A stretch of DNA of 20,854 nt, from NCBI GenBank assembly GCA_016932955.1, contig JAFGBV010000034.1:1-20854 (forward strand), in the 5' to 3' direction. The notes below the pieces were generated by a model. The model did not search any database and was not told the origin of the DNA. It saw only the letters and a program-made list of their open reading frames with translations. Position numbers and translations under genes: made by a program. The stretch is from Anaerolineales bacterium (lineage in GTDB: Bacteria > Chloroflexota > Anaerolineae > Anaerolineales > UBA4823). Within the stretch, counting starts at the first letter, position 1, and each line of letters starts with the position of its first letter. This document shows positions 14,247 through 20,854 of this stretch, piece after piece.

Positions 14247-15128
14247 TTAGAATCTTTCCGGCTCTGTAATGACCTGTTTACTTTGGAATCGGAATCCCCA
14301 CGGCTTGTTGATATTGACAATGATCAGCGCCCAGGCGATCACCCCCGCGCTGGTCAGGATAGGGATGATATCCTGCCCGGCTTTGGAGGCGGTGAGCAGA
14401 TCGAAGAGGGTATGCCAGATCGCCACCATCAGCACGCTGCCTCCCGTGCCGTTGTACAGCCAGGTGAACAGCACCGCCCCGCACAGCACGCCAAACACAA
14501 AGCCCGGTAGCATGATCCAGCCCATGTCAAGATAGCTCTCATGGTAGAAGAACGCCGGTACGTGCCAAAAACACCACAGCAGCCCCAAGATAAGCGTGGC
14601 TTTCGAGACGCTCAGCGTGCTTTGCAGCCTGGGCAGGGCAAAGCCGCGCCAGCCGATCTCCTCGCCAAAGCCAAAGCTGACCAGCCACAGCGGCAGCACC
14701 CCCCAGCCCAGGTAAGGCAGGTAATTGACCTGCCCCAGCAAACGCAGGTCGGGCCATGTGCCCTGGAAGGCCCAGACCAGGACGGCGGCAATGCCAAACA
14801 GGGCAAATGGCGAAAGAATGGCAAATGCTGCATAGCGCCAATCCACCTGCCAGCGGGTGATGCGCCTCCACAATCCGCTCAACCCTGCTTTCCCAGCCGT
14901 GATGGCAGTCACCAGCACCCCTGCCAGCGCGGGCCCGGAAGATGCCAGGTAATGTATCGAATACGGTATTTGCGCGGTTGTCCAACCCTGGCGGACGAAA
15001 ACGAGTGGAATATAGATCGCCCACGAGAAAAGGAAGGCAAGCGTGAAGAAAGCAACAAGGGGGTAGCGCTTGATGAGATTGATCATGACGATTTCTTTCA
15101 CAGGTACAACATCACCACGGGCGATCAT
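14247..15128 (-). CDS. CPBP-family intramembrane glutamic protease (CAAX protease-like)
   Basis: The protein has 293 residues with about eight hydrophobic segments. The ABI/CPBP signature is complete: Glu156-Glu157 with Arg161 in EEIGWRGF, His189 in FWHVPAFF, and His239 in AIWHTLFD. Members cleave prenylated proteins in eukaryotes; bacterial ones often act in peptide or bacteriocin self-immunity or in membrane-protein processing. The target here is unknown. The ATG at 15128 overlaps the TetR stop as ATGA, indicating translational coupling. An internal ATG at 15086 (MINLIKRYPL) would start just before the first membrane helix and is a fair alternative. Its position directly after the TetR gene suggests it is a main regulatory target. 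Confidence 0.9.
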   Translation of the reverse strand: MIARGDVVPVKEIVMINLIKRYPLVAFFTLAFLFSWAIYIPLVFVRQGWTTAQIPYSIHYLASSGPALAGVLVTAITAGKAGLSGLWRRITRWQVDWRYAAFAILSPFALFGIAAVLVWAFQGTWPDLRLLGQVNYLPYLGWGVLPLWLVSFGFGEEIGWRGFALPRLQSTLSVSKATLILGLLWCFWHVPAFFYHESYLDMGWIMLPGFVFGVLCGAVLFTWLYNGTGGSVLMVAIWHTLFDLLTASKAGQDIIPILTSAGVIAWALIIVNINKPWGFRFQSKQVITEPERF

Positions 15129-15817
15129 ACGAACCCGAACAGGGTAATCAAATGCTCAATCTGCGTGCGGACGAAGCCTTCCACCTGGTCGGCGAGGAAC
15201 CCGCCCAAATAGCCGTAGAGCACCAAAGAGGTCACCCCATGCATGGTGCTCCAGGCGGCAAGCGCAATGTGGGTTCCCACCGGGTCGCCAGGCATGCCGA
15301 GTATTCGAAGAGCTTCGTACCTGCTGACCAGTTCCGGCGGCAAAGGGGGAAAACCGGCGGGTGGGTGGATCCTGCCAGCGGAGCGCGCCTTTTCGATGAG
15401 ATTTTGTAAAACCAGGAAACCCTTCCGTGAGGAGGCATAGGCGGCATCGGTCATCTGGTAACCGGGCACTGGAGATCCAAAGATGAGTTCATACCGGGAT
15501 GGGTTGAGCATCGCCCACCGGAAATACGCCAGGCACACCGCCCTGTATCGCCCAATGTGATCAGCGTCGGGAAGTTCGTCGCGGGCGGCTTCCAGGTACA
15601 TTGTAAAGGAATCGAAAGCCTCCTTGATCAATGCAGTGACCAAAGCATCACGGCTGGGATAATAGCGGTATAAACCTGGGGCTGTCATGCCGATCTCACG
15701 CGCAATGGCGCGCAAGGAAAGCGAAGGCGCCCCCTGCTCGGCAATCTGTTTCCAGGCAATCGACTTGATCTCGGCAAAAGTCTGTTCTCGCAAGCGTTCG
15801 CGTCGGGTTCGGTTCAT
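15125..15817 (-). CDS. TetR/AcrR-family transcriptional repressor
   Basis: The product has 230 residues. The N-terminal TetR helix-turn-helix (about residues 13-60) includes SLRAIAREIGMTAPGLYRYYPSR. The C-terminal ligand domain matches the layout of the TetR_C/WHG type (YRAVCLAYFRWAMLNPSRYELIFG and a later TMHGVTSLVLYGYLGG). It should repress its own operon and respond to an unknown small molecule. The ATG at 15817 is preferred, having AAGGAG about 4 nt upstream. The ATG at 15835 has no ribosome-binding site and lies inside the operator. It heads an operon with the CPBP protease (ATGA overlap), GNAT and hydrolase genes, and four GTWWAC hexamers sit between its promoter and start. Confidence 0.9.
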   Translation of the reverse strand: MNRTRRERLREQTFAEIKSIAWKQIAEQGAPSLSLRAIAREIGMTAPGLYRYYPSRDALVTALIKEAFDSFTMYLEAARDELPDADHIGRYRAVCLAYFRWAMLNPSRYELIFGSPVPGYQMTDAAYASSRKGFLVLQNLIEKARSAGRIHPPAGFPPLPPELVSRYEALRILGMPGDPVGTHIALAAWSTMHGVTSLVLYGYLGGFLADQVEGFVRTQIEHLITLFGFV

Positions 15818-15827
15818 TGTTCTCCTT

Positions 15828-15860
15828 GTAAACATCGTTTACTTAGTTTACACTGTATAC
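15828..15860. promoter_or_regulatory. Tandem TetR operator: four GTWWAC hexamers at 9-bp steps
   Basis: GTAAAC (15828-15833), GTTTAC (15837-15842), GTTTAC (15846-15851) and GTATAC (15855-15860) are each separated by 3 bp. The first pair is a perfect palindrome (GTAAACATCGTTTAC) and the second a near-palindrome. The block covers the predicted transcription start, so binding of TetR dimers would repress the operon. Confidence 0.7.
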
Positions 15861-15888
15861 ATTATAATCCGATTTCCCAGAATTGCAA
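15861..15888 (-). promoter_or_regulatory. Promoter of the TetR-led operon
   Basis: On the minus strand TTGCAA (15888-15883) is followed after 16 bp by consensus TATAAT (15866-15861). Initiation would be near 15854, inside the hexamer array, with about 37 nt of leader to the ATG at 15817. Confidence 0.6.
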
Positions 15889-15920
15889 GAGGAAAAGCGC
15901 ATCTGGCAGGAGTATCCTAC

Positions 15921-15958
15921 AAAAAAGCAGACCACCCTCTTTGTGGAGGATGGTCTGC
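15921..15958 (-). terminator. Rho-independent terminator of the GH20 gene
   Basis: On the minus strand GCAGACCATCCTC and GAGGGTGGTCTGC form a 13-bp stem with one G-U pair and a 6-nt loop, followed directly by six T residues (plus-strand A-run at 15921-15926). It begins 24 nt after the GH20 stop and separates that gene from the TetR operon. Confidence 0.9.
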
Positions 15959-15982
15959 CAGGGTAAAGTTTTTTTTAGACTT

Positions 15983-17806
15983 TCAGGCGTAGTCTTTTCG
16001 CACTGCTTTCAATGTCTCAATGCTGTCAGAAAGCCCGCCTGGGCGATAGCGTTGGTGCCAGAGCGCTTCAAACTCGCTAATGATCGCCTTCATATCCACA
16101 TACAAAGCGCTGGCTGTGACGTTTTCGTCCCCCTTGATCCATCTCAAGCGCTGCACCGCGTGCAGCATCAGGCGCTCTGTAAACCGGAACTCCCGTTTGA
16201 TCAGTTCAGGTACCTGGGCTGTGTTGAGCGGCGCCATCGCATCATTAATCGCTTGCCAGCAGGTATCCAGCGCTTTTTCATCCGGCTTCTTGGGACTTCC
16301 CCTGACCTTCTCTACGGAGCTAGTCAACGCGTAGAACAAAGCTGAGCCGTTGTGATGGTAATCCAGGGTAAGATAGACATTGCCCAGCTCGTAGGCGATT
16401 TTTCCCATGGTGCCACTCTTATCGCCAAAGGCGTGCAGGCTGATCACCTGAGGCACATTTGTGTCGCGGTTGGCCTCTAGCGCCCAACTATAAGCCGCGC
16501 CCATACCAAACCCCAGGTAAGAAATGGGCAGGACCTGCCAGTGGCCATTATCGCCCCAATCGGTATTGAGATAGCCAGTAGCGCCATGTTTCAAGCCGTT
16601 TTCCGCAGCATTGATCAGGTTGCCAAGGGCATTTTTTGTGCGCCCACCAATGCTGTTCCAACTGCTTGTGCCAGGGCATACGTAGAATTCAAGCCCGGCT
16701 TTGGCATATTGCTCGCCACATTCACCGAAGGCCTCGTCTTCTTCATAGCCCCAGTGCAGCGCAATAGCATCTTTGGGCAATTCCGCGATCAAGTCAGGGT
16801 GTTCAATAATAATATCCCCCCAAAATTGCATCGTCTTTCCGCGCTTTTTTACTTCCTGATACACCTTCTTCAAAAAATCCAGGTAAATTCTTCCTCTTCC
16901 ATATTTCTCCACGGCTTCCTTGCTTTTTCCAGAGCCAAGATCTAAGGTTTCATCCAGGCCAACATTAAATTGATTGCTGGTAAAGTAAGGCAATAACTCA
17001 TCGAAAAGGCCTCTGACCAGTTCAAGGCTTTTCGGATCTGTGGCATTCAGGCTAAAGGGATAATCATGTTGTGTTCCCCAGGCCTCCCAGGGCCCCATGG
17101 TTTCAGCCAGGTGGCTGTATTCAGGATGTTTCAGCCAATGGGTCAGGTGCCCAAAAGAGTTCTGATTGGGCACAAGCTCAATAAACCGCTCACGGCAAAA
17201 CGCATCCAGCTCCATGATTTCCTGCCCGGTGAAAGGCGAAGCATTTGCCCAGACGATGGGATGCCGCTGGTAAGCAAAAGTATGCTCAAAATAAAGCTGG
17301 AATTGATTGACCTTCCAGCCTGCCAGTTTGTCCACCAGTTCCAATACCGTCTGCATGGTGGGCACTTTATTGCGCGAGACATCCAGCATCACCCCGCGCA
17401 CGGGGTAATCAGGATAATCTGAAATGCTCAAATAAGGCAGTTGAGAGGCTTTAATTTGAAAGAGGATCTGCGCCAGTGTGCAAATCCCGTAAAAAACACC
17501 CTGCTCTGTCGGCGCTTCGATGATAATGCCGTTTTCATTTACCTCAAGCAGGTAGCCTTGTTCATGTGCTACGCGCTGAGAGCCTGCTCTCAATGTCAGC
17601 CCAACCTTCTCAGCAGGAATTGATTTCCCAGTGACAATTTCCCAGTGGAAACCGGCATTATCCAAAGCCTCCTGGGCTTTTTTTGCCATGAATAGCATCC
17701 CTTGAGGCTGTGCCGTATCGAGCAAGATCAGATTCCCAAAGGCCAAGTGATAAGCGCCAGCCCGGATTTCAAGTTCGCGCGGATTGGGTAGAAGATGATA
17801 CGACAT
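15983..17806 (-). CDS. GH20 beta-N-acetylhexosaminidase
   Basis: The protein has 607 residues. An N-terminal GH20b-type domain (about 1-128, with EQGYLLEV and GVFYGICTLAQIL) precedes the GH20 TIM barrel, which opens with YPVRGVMLDVSRNKVPT. The catalytic pair Asp285-Glu286 lies in FNVGLDETLDLG: the Asp orients the substrate acetamido group and the Glu is the acid/base. It should remove terminal GlcNAc or GalNAc from glycans or peptidoglycan fragments. No signal peptide is visible, so cytoplasmic action on imported or recycled amino-sugar oligosaccharides is likely. The ATG at 17806 is chosen because AGGAG lies 8 nt upstream. An in-frame ATG at 17872 has no ribosome-binding site. It appears monocistronic, with its own terminator and a divergent neighbour. 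Confidence 0.92.
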   Translation of the reverse strand: MSYHLLPNPRELEIRAGAYHLAFGNLILLDTAQPQGMLFMAKKAQEALDNAGFHWEIVTGKSIPAEKVGLTLRAGSQRVAHEQGYLLEVNENGIIIEAPTEQGVFYGICTLAQILFQIKASQLPYLSISDYPDYPVRGVMLDVSRNKVPTMQTVLELVDKLAGWKVNQFQLYFEHTFAYQRHPIVWANASPFTGQEIMELDAFCRERFIELVPNQNSFGHLTHWLKHPEYSHLAETMGPWEAWGTQHDYPFSLNATDPKSLELVRGLFDELLPYFTSNQFNVGLDETLDLGSGKSKEAVEKYGRGRIYLDFLKKVYQEVKKRGKTMQFWGDIIIEHPDLIAELPKDAIALHWGYEEDEAFGECGEQYAKAGLEFYVCPGTSSWNSIGGRTKNALGNLINAAENGLKHGATGYLNTDWGDNGHWQVLPISYLGFGMGAAYSWALEANRDTNVPQVISLHAFGDKSGTMGKIAYELGNVYLTLDYHHNGSALFYALTSSVEKVRGSPKKPDEKALDTCWQAINDAMAPLNTAQVPELIKREFRFTERLMLHAVQRLRWIKGDENVTASALYVDMKAIISEFEALWHQRYRPGGLSDSIETLKAVRKDYA

Positions 17807-18231
17807 GGGGAAATCTCCTATGGACAATTGTTGATTAATCATAACATGGAAGCACTCCAGATTGCCTGGCAATATGCAAAGATTCCAATTTCTGGTTCCA
17901 CTTTTTTTCTATTTCAATTACAACCGCACCCCAGCAATGAAATGATTCTCTGGGATTGGCCGTGGTGGGGCGGATATATGCCCTCTGTAACGGCAAGTCC
18001 CAATGAGCCAATGAAATAAGCCTTTGCACACCTGCGTTTCGGTGTACAATAAGAAAAGAAAGAAGTGGGTAAGGATATCCGACCACTCTGCTGCAGCCCG
18101 CGTGCACCTGCGCCGTAACCACCGGCAGCAATCAAAGCCGGGAGAGTTCATGTGCTGGTTTGGCTGAGCAGATGGATGGTCGTGTGAGGGGTTTCCAAGC
18201 GAATAACCGGATCTATGGAGGAGGCGTGAAG
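17807..18231. other. 425-bp divergent intergenic region between GH20 and surface-protein genes
   Basis: No convincing gene is visible here. The GH20 side holds a possible -10 TATGAT without a good -35, and small palindromes TGATTAATCA (17832-17841) and ATTGCC-T-GGCAAT (17861-17873). The plus-strand side holds a candidate promoter near 18023 and then about 175 nt of untranslated leader that I cannot assign to a known riboswitch. Confidence 0.5.
18023..18050 (+). promoter_or_regulatory. Candidate promoter of the DUF11-repeat protein gene
   Basis: TTTGCA (18023-18028) is followed after 16 bp by TACAAT (18045-18050). Initiation would be near 18057, giving a leader of about 175 nt to the ATG at 18232. 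The match is moderate. Confidence 0.4.
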
Positions 18232-20854
18232 ATGATAGACGATGCTGTGGTCTCATTGCAGGTTCTTGACCAGCCTCGAAGCGGCTGGCGCACAGGATTT
18301 TGGCGAGGGGTTGTCTTGTTGTTAGCAGCACTCGTCACGGGGATTGCCCTGGCGCTGTCCCCAGCCCTCATCCACCCTCCCGCACCCCGCACCACCGCAC
18401 CTGTCCACACCCTTTCGGCAGACAAGCTGCTGCCTGCTCCTCCCCTGGCCCGCAGCATGCCTTTCCTCCCCCTGGCAGCGGAACCCGTCTTGGGGTCGAG
18501 TGCCGCCTTTGCCCTTGATCCGAACATCTTGTGGGGCCAGAACACCGCTCCGCAAACTCAGATCGCCGCCTCCAACAGCGCCGAGCAATCGTATGTCCGA
18601 TTGTCCGGCGCTGCCTCTTCCAACCTGTCCCCTGGTTCTCTGCTCGATCTTCCCCTGCTCAACCTGCCAGATCCCGAGACAGCCCCCGTCCCTGCATCCC
18701 TGCCAGGCGATCCACCGCTGGCGTTGGAAGATCCCCAGGCTGGCATCTTTTCCATCAGCGGTTCCTTCGCTGCCTTCGATCCCTCGGGTGGTGGGAGCTC
18801 CTGCTACCAGCCTGGCATCACCCAAACCTTGTGCTTCGATGCCGAGGCATATACCACCGATGGGGAATGGCCTACTATTCTCACTCTGCTCTTCCCCACG
18901 GGTTGGCAGGTATCAAATGTCACGGACGTCGGTCCCCACCAATGCGATAACGGGGGATCGATCGACCCGGATATGGAATGGATAACCTATACGCTTTCGA
19001 ACGAGATCATCATCAGCCAAACATTTATGCTCACCAGCCCGGTCGACCACTGCTCAACAACTTACTGCGTGGATGTGACCATGGTCGATGTCGGGCCTTC
19101 GGCCAGGGTATCGTGGTACTGGTTTGTCGGCAGTCCCGTGGGGGCTTCACCGCACTATGTGTGCAGCAGCGACGGGTACACACCTTTTGGCGCCCCAGCC
19201 TGTGAGGAGTCGCTCCTGCCCTCCGCCTCGATCGCCTCCTGCGCCGCAGCCGGCGCTGATCTGGCAGTGGACAAGACCGGCCCCGCCACCGTCACCGCCG
19301 GTGACCTGCTCACCTACACTATCACCGTGCACAACAACGGCCCCTTAGACGCCCTCAACGTTGTCCTCACCGATACCCTCCCCTACGGTATCCTCCCCCT
19401 CAGCCCGCTCACCTACACCCTCGGCGACATCGCCGCCGGGGATGCCATCACCGTCGAGGTCGTCGCCCAGTCTGATCCCAATGCCTGTTACGAAGGCAAG
19501 GTCAACAACTTTGTCGAAGTAGCATCCGACACCCCCGACCTCGACCCCACCAACAACAACGACGAGTGGGGCACCATCATCCTCAGCCAGGCCAGCCTGA
19601 CCATCGCCAAGCTCTCCAGCCCCGACCCGGCAACCGCCGGCGGCCTCGTCGATTTCACCCTCACCATCACCAACACTGGCCCCGGCTGCGCCAGCGATGT
19701 GATCGTGATCGACGAGTTGGGCTACACCAGCAACCCGCCCGACCTGGTCATGGAGGATTACAGTACCTTGAGCACCCAGGGATCAGGCCCCCTGGCTGGC
19801 TACTGGTACTCCTGCTCCAGCGGCGGCGCCTGCCAGCGTGCCGAGCCGATGCCCTCCGGCACCGTCGACACCATCACCCTCACCCTGCGTATCCCGGCAG
19901 ATTCTCAGCCGGGTGCATACATCAACTTCGCCGATGTGATCTGGGACTCGGGCAGCGACAACACACCAACCTTCTGGAATGTGATCGCTGAAGCCGACCT
20001 CTCCATCGCCAAGGGGGTCATCAAGGACGAGATCTGCCTCGGGTCCTACGGCTTCTACGAGCTCGTCGTCACCAACGGCGGCCCCTCCGACGCCCAGAAC
20101 GTGGTCGTGAGCGACACCCTCCCCGCCGAGCTGCTCTTTGGCGGCGGCAGCCCCGAGTGCTCGGAGGCGGCTGGCGTGGTCACCTGCAACGCCGGTACGC
20201 TGGCAGCGGGTGCCAGCGCCGACTTCCTCATCGCCTTTAATATCACTCCAACCGTCATCGGCGGCACAATCATCACCAACACCGCTTCTGTATCCAGCGC
20301 AACCTCCGACCCCAGCCCCCTGTCCAACACCAGCAACCCGGCCACCTTCACCGCCGTGCAGTGCTCCCTGCCCGAGGCGGATATGGCAATCATCAAGACC
20401 GTGGACCCGATCAATGTCGTTGCCGGCGAGGAGCTCACCTTCACCCTCACCATCACCAACAACGGTCCGCACGCCGCAGAGGATGTCACCGTCCAGGATC
20501 TCTTCTTGCAGCCGCTGGAGATCGTGTCCCTCGCTATCGACCCCCTGGTATGGAGCTGCGATGGCGGCCTCAGCTGCATCCGCCAGGAGGCGATGCCCTC
20601 CGGCGCCAGCGAGACGATCACCCTCGTTGTCCGCCTGCCCTCCGATGTGATCCCAGGCGATTACACCAACACCGCCTTTGTCAACGCCGCTAACCCCGAT
20701 CCAGATACCAGCGATAACTGGGCAGAGGCACCTTACGCGGTGACCGCCCAGCCAGTCCTCTCCATTGCCAAGACCGCCCTGGCTGCTGAAATGATCGCTG
20801 GCGGCGACCCTGTGCAGTACAGCATCCTGGTGACCAATGACGGCCCCTCCGACG
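18232..20854 (+). CDS. Large DUF11-repeat surface protein, 3' end outside the window
   Basis: The frame is open from the ATG at 18232 to the window edge, at least 874 codons. AGGAGG lies 7 nt before this ATG; an in-frame GTG at 18226 is too close to it. After about 20 cytoplasmic-type residues a hydrophobic helix (about 22-47) acts as a signal-anchor or long signal peptide. A Pro/Ala/Ser/Leu-rich stretch (to about 160) and a Cys-containing unique domain (about 165-340) follow. From 19258 come DUF11/CARDB-like immunoglobulin-fold repeats beginning D-L-x-[IV]-x-K and carrying TYTITVxNNGPxxAxNVxxxDxLP motifs. Repeats begin at about 19258, 19594, 19996, 20380 and 20755, the last incomplete. Third positions are strongly C-rich, more so than in neighbouring genes. 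Such proteins are cell-surface or S-layer-associated stalks or adhesins. The C-terminal anchor is not visible, and no enzyme domain is seen. Confidence 0.88.
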   Translation, partial: MIDDAVVSLQVLDQPRSGWRTGFWRGVVLLLAALVTGIALALSPALIHPPAPRTTAPVHTLSADKLLPAPPLARSMPFLPLAAEPVLGSSAAFALDPNILWGQNTAPQTQIAASNSAEQSYVRLSGAASSNLSPGSLLDLPLLNLPDPETAPVPASLPGDPPLALEDPQAGIFSISGSFAAFDPSGGGSSCYQPGITQTLCFDAEAYTTDGEWPTILTLLFPTGWQVSNVTDVGPHQCDNGGSIDPDMEWITYTLSNEIIISQTFMLTSPVDHCSTTYCVDVTMVDVGPSARVSWYWFVGSPVGASPHYVCSSDGYTPFGAPACEESLLPSASIASCAAAGADLAVDKTGPATVTAGDLLTYTITVHNNGPLDALNVVLTDTLPYGILPLSPLTYTLGDIAAGDAITVEVVAQSDPNACYEGKVNNFVEVASDTPDLDPTNNNDEWGTIILSQASLTIAKLSSPDPATAGGLVDFTLTITNTGPGCASDVIVIDELGYTSNPPDLVMEDYSTLSTQGSGPLAGYWYSCSSGGACQRAEPMPSGTVDTITLTLRIPADSQPGAYINFADVIWDSGSDNTPTFWNVIAEADLSIAKGVIKDEICLGSYGFYELVVTNGGPSDAQNVVVSDTLPAELLFGGGSPECSEAAGVVTCNAGTLAAGASADFLIAFNITPTVIGGTIITNTASVSSATSDPSPLSNTSNPATFTAVQCSLPEADMAIIKTVDPINVVAGEELTFTLTITNNGPHAAEDVTVQDLFLQPLEIVSLAIDPLVWSCDGGLSCIRQEAMPSGASETITLVVRLPSDVIPGDYTNTAFVNAANPDPDTSDNWAEAPYAVTAQPVLSIAKTALAAEMIAGGDPVQYSILVTNDGPSD
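19258..20854 (+). repeat. Five tandem DUF11 repeats within the surface-protein gene
   Basis: Repeat starts at 19258, 19594, 19996, 20380 and 20755 give units of 112, 134, 128 and 125 codons, plus a partial fifth. Each begins with a xLxIAK-like strand and contains an N-[DNG]-GP turn. Units 2 and 4 share a Cys...Cys-(Q/I)R-x-E-x-MPSG segment that units 1 and 3 lack. Confidence 0.8.

Noticed and set aside
14541..15212. 223-codon plus-strand open frame opposite the CPBP and TetR genes
   Set aside because: Its composition is Pro/Gln/Arg-rich with no domain, and it overlaps two confidently assigned genes.
17835..18131. Minus-strand 98-codon frame upstream of the GH20 gene
   Set aside because: No ribosome-binding site, no recognisable domain, and it overlaps the divergent promoter region.
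18110..18231. Possible cyclic-di-GMP (GEMM) or other riboswitch in the surface-protein leader
   Set aside because: Some short segments look similar (AATCAAAGCCGGGAG), but the conserved GEMM core and pairing could not be laid out by eye.
18344..18985. Plus-strand 213-codon frame at the start of the surface-protein gene
   Set aside because: It is a shadow of the long open frame beginning at ATG 18232, which has the ribosome-binding site, signal-anchor and DUF11 repeats.
1..20854. CRISPR arrays, tRNA or rRNA genes, insertion sequences
   Set aside because: No regularly spaced short repeats, no recognisable tRNA or rRNA stretches and no transposase were seen. This is a by-eye judgement; tRNAscan, Infernal and an IS search would settle it.

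Overview
The window most likely comes from a free-living, carbohydrate-fermenting bacterium of the Chloroflexota, probably Anaerolineae-like. This is an inference from the gene mix: a plant-galactan locus, a RIO1-type kinase, a ferredoxin next to a DUF5320-type gene, and a long DUF11-repeat surface protein. No rRNA or other marker gene confirms it. Coding density is high and nearly all genes lie on the minus strand. The exceptions are the LacI regulator and the right-hand surface protein.

Left edge (1-1432). A redox module reads leftwards: an XRE-cupin regulator, a 2x[4Fe-4S] ferredoxin, and the first ten or so codons of a DUF5320-like gene that leaves the window. The regulator's promoter is bracketed by two related palindromes.

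Centre (1484-10729). This is a galactan-utilisation (gan-type) locus. A lipoprotein binding protein, two MalF/MalG-type permeases, a secreted GH53 endo-galactanase and a cytoplasmic GH42 beta-galactosidase form one minus-strand operon. A divergent LacI repressor sits at the promoter, with a GTGAACG(T/A)TCAC operator at each start site. The logic matches Bacillus ganSPQAB/ganR: cut galactan outside, import the oligomers, hydrolyse them inside. Two features are unusual: the binding protein has a C-terminal X25-like beta module, and the MalF homologue has a roughly 180-residue P2-like insertion. No ATPase gene is present.

Middle right (10739-15889). A convergent RIO1-like kinase gene is followed by a TetR-led operon: TetR, CPBP membrane protease, two-domain GNAT, membrane-anchored alpha/beta hydrolase, and a decayed 5' remnant of an S9 peptidase. 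Just beyond the remnant is a compact promoter/ribosome-binding-site/22-codon ORF/terminator unit. The TetR promoter carries four GTWWAC hexamers at exact 9-bp intervals.

Right edge (15921-20854). A GH20 hexosaminidase with a strong terminator is followed, after a 425-bp divergent intergenic region, by a plus-strand DUF11-repeat surface protein. It is open for at least 874 codons and runs off the window.
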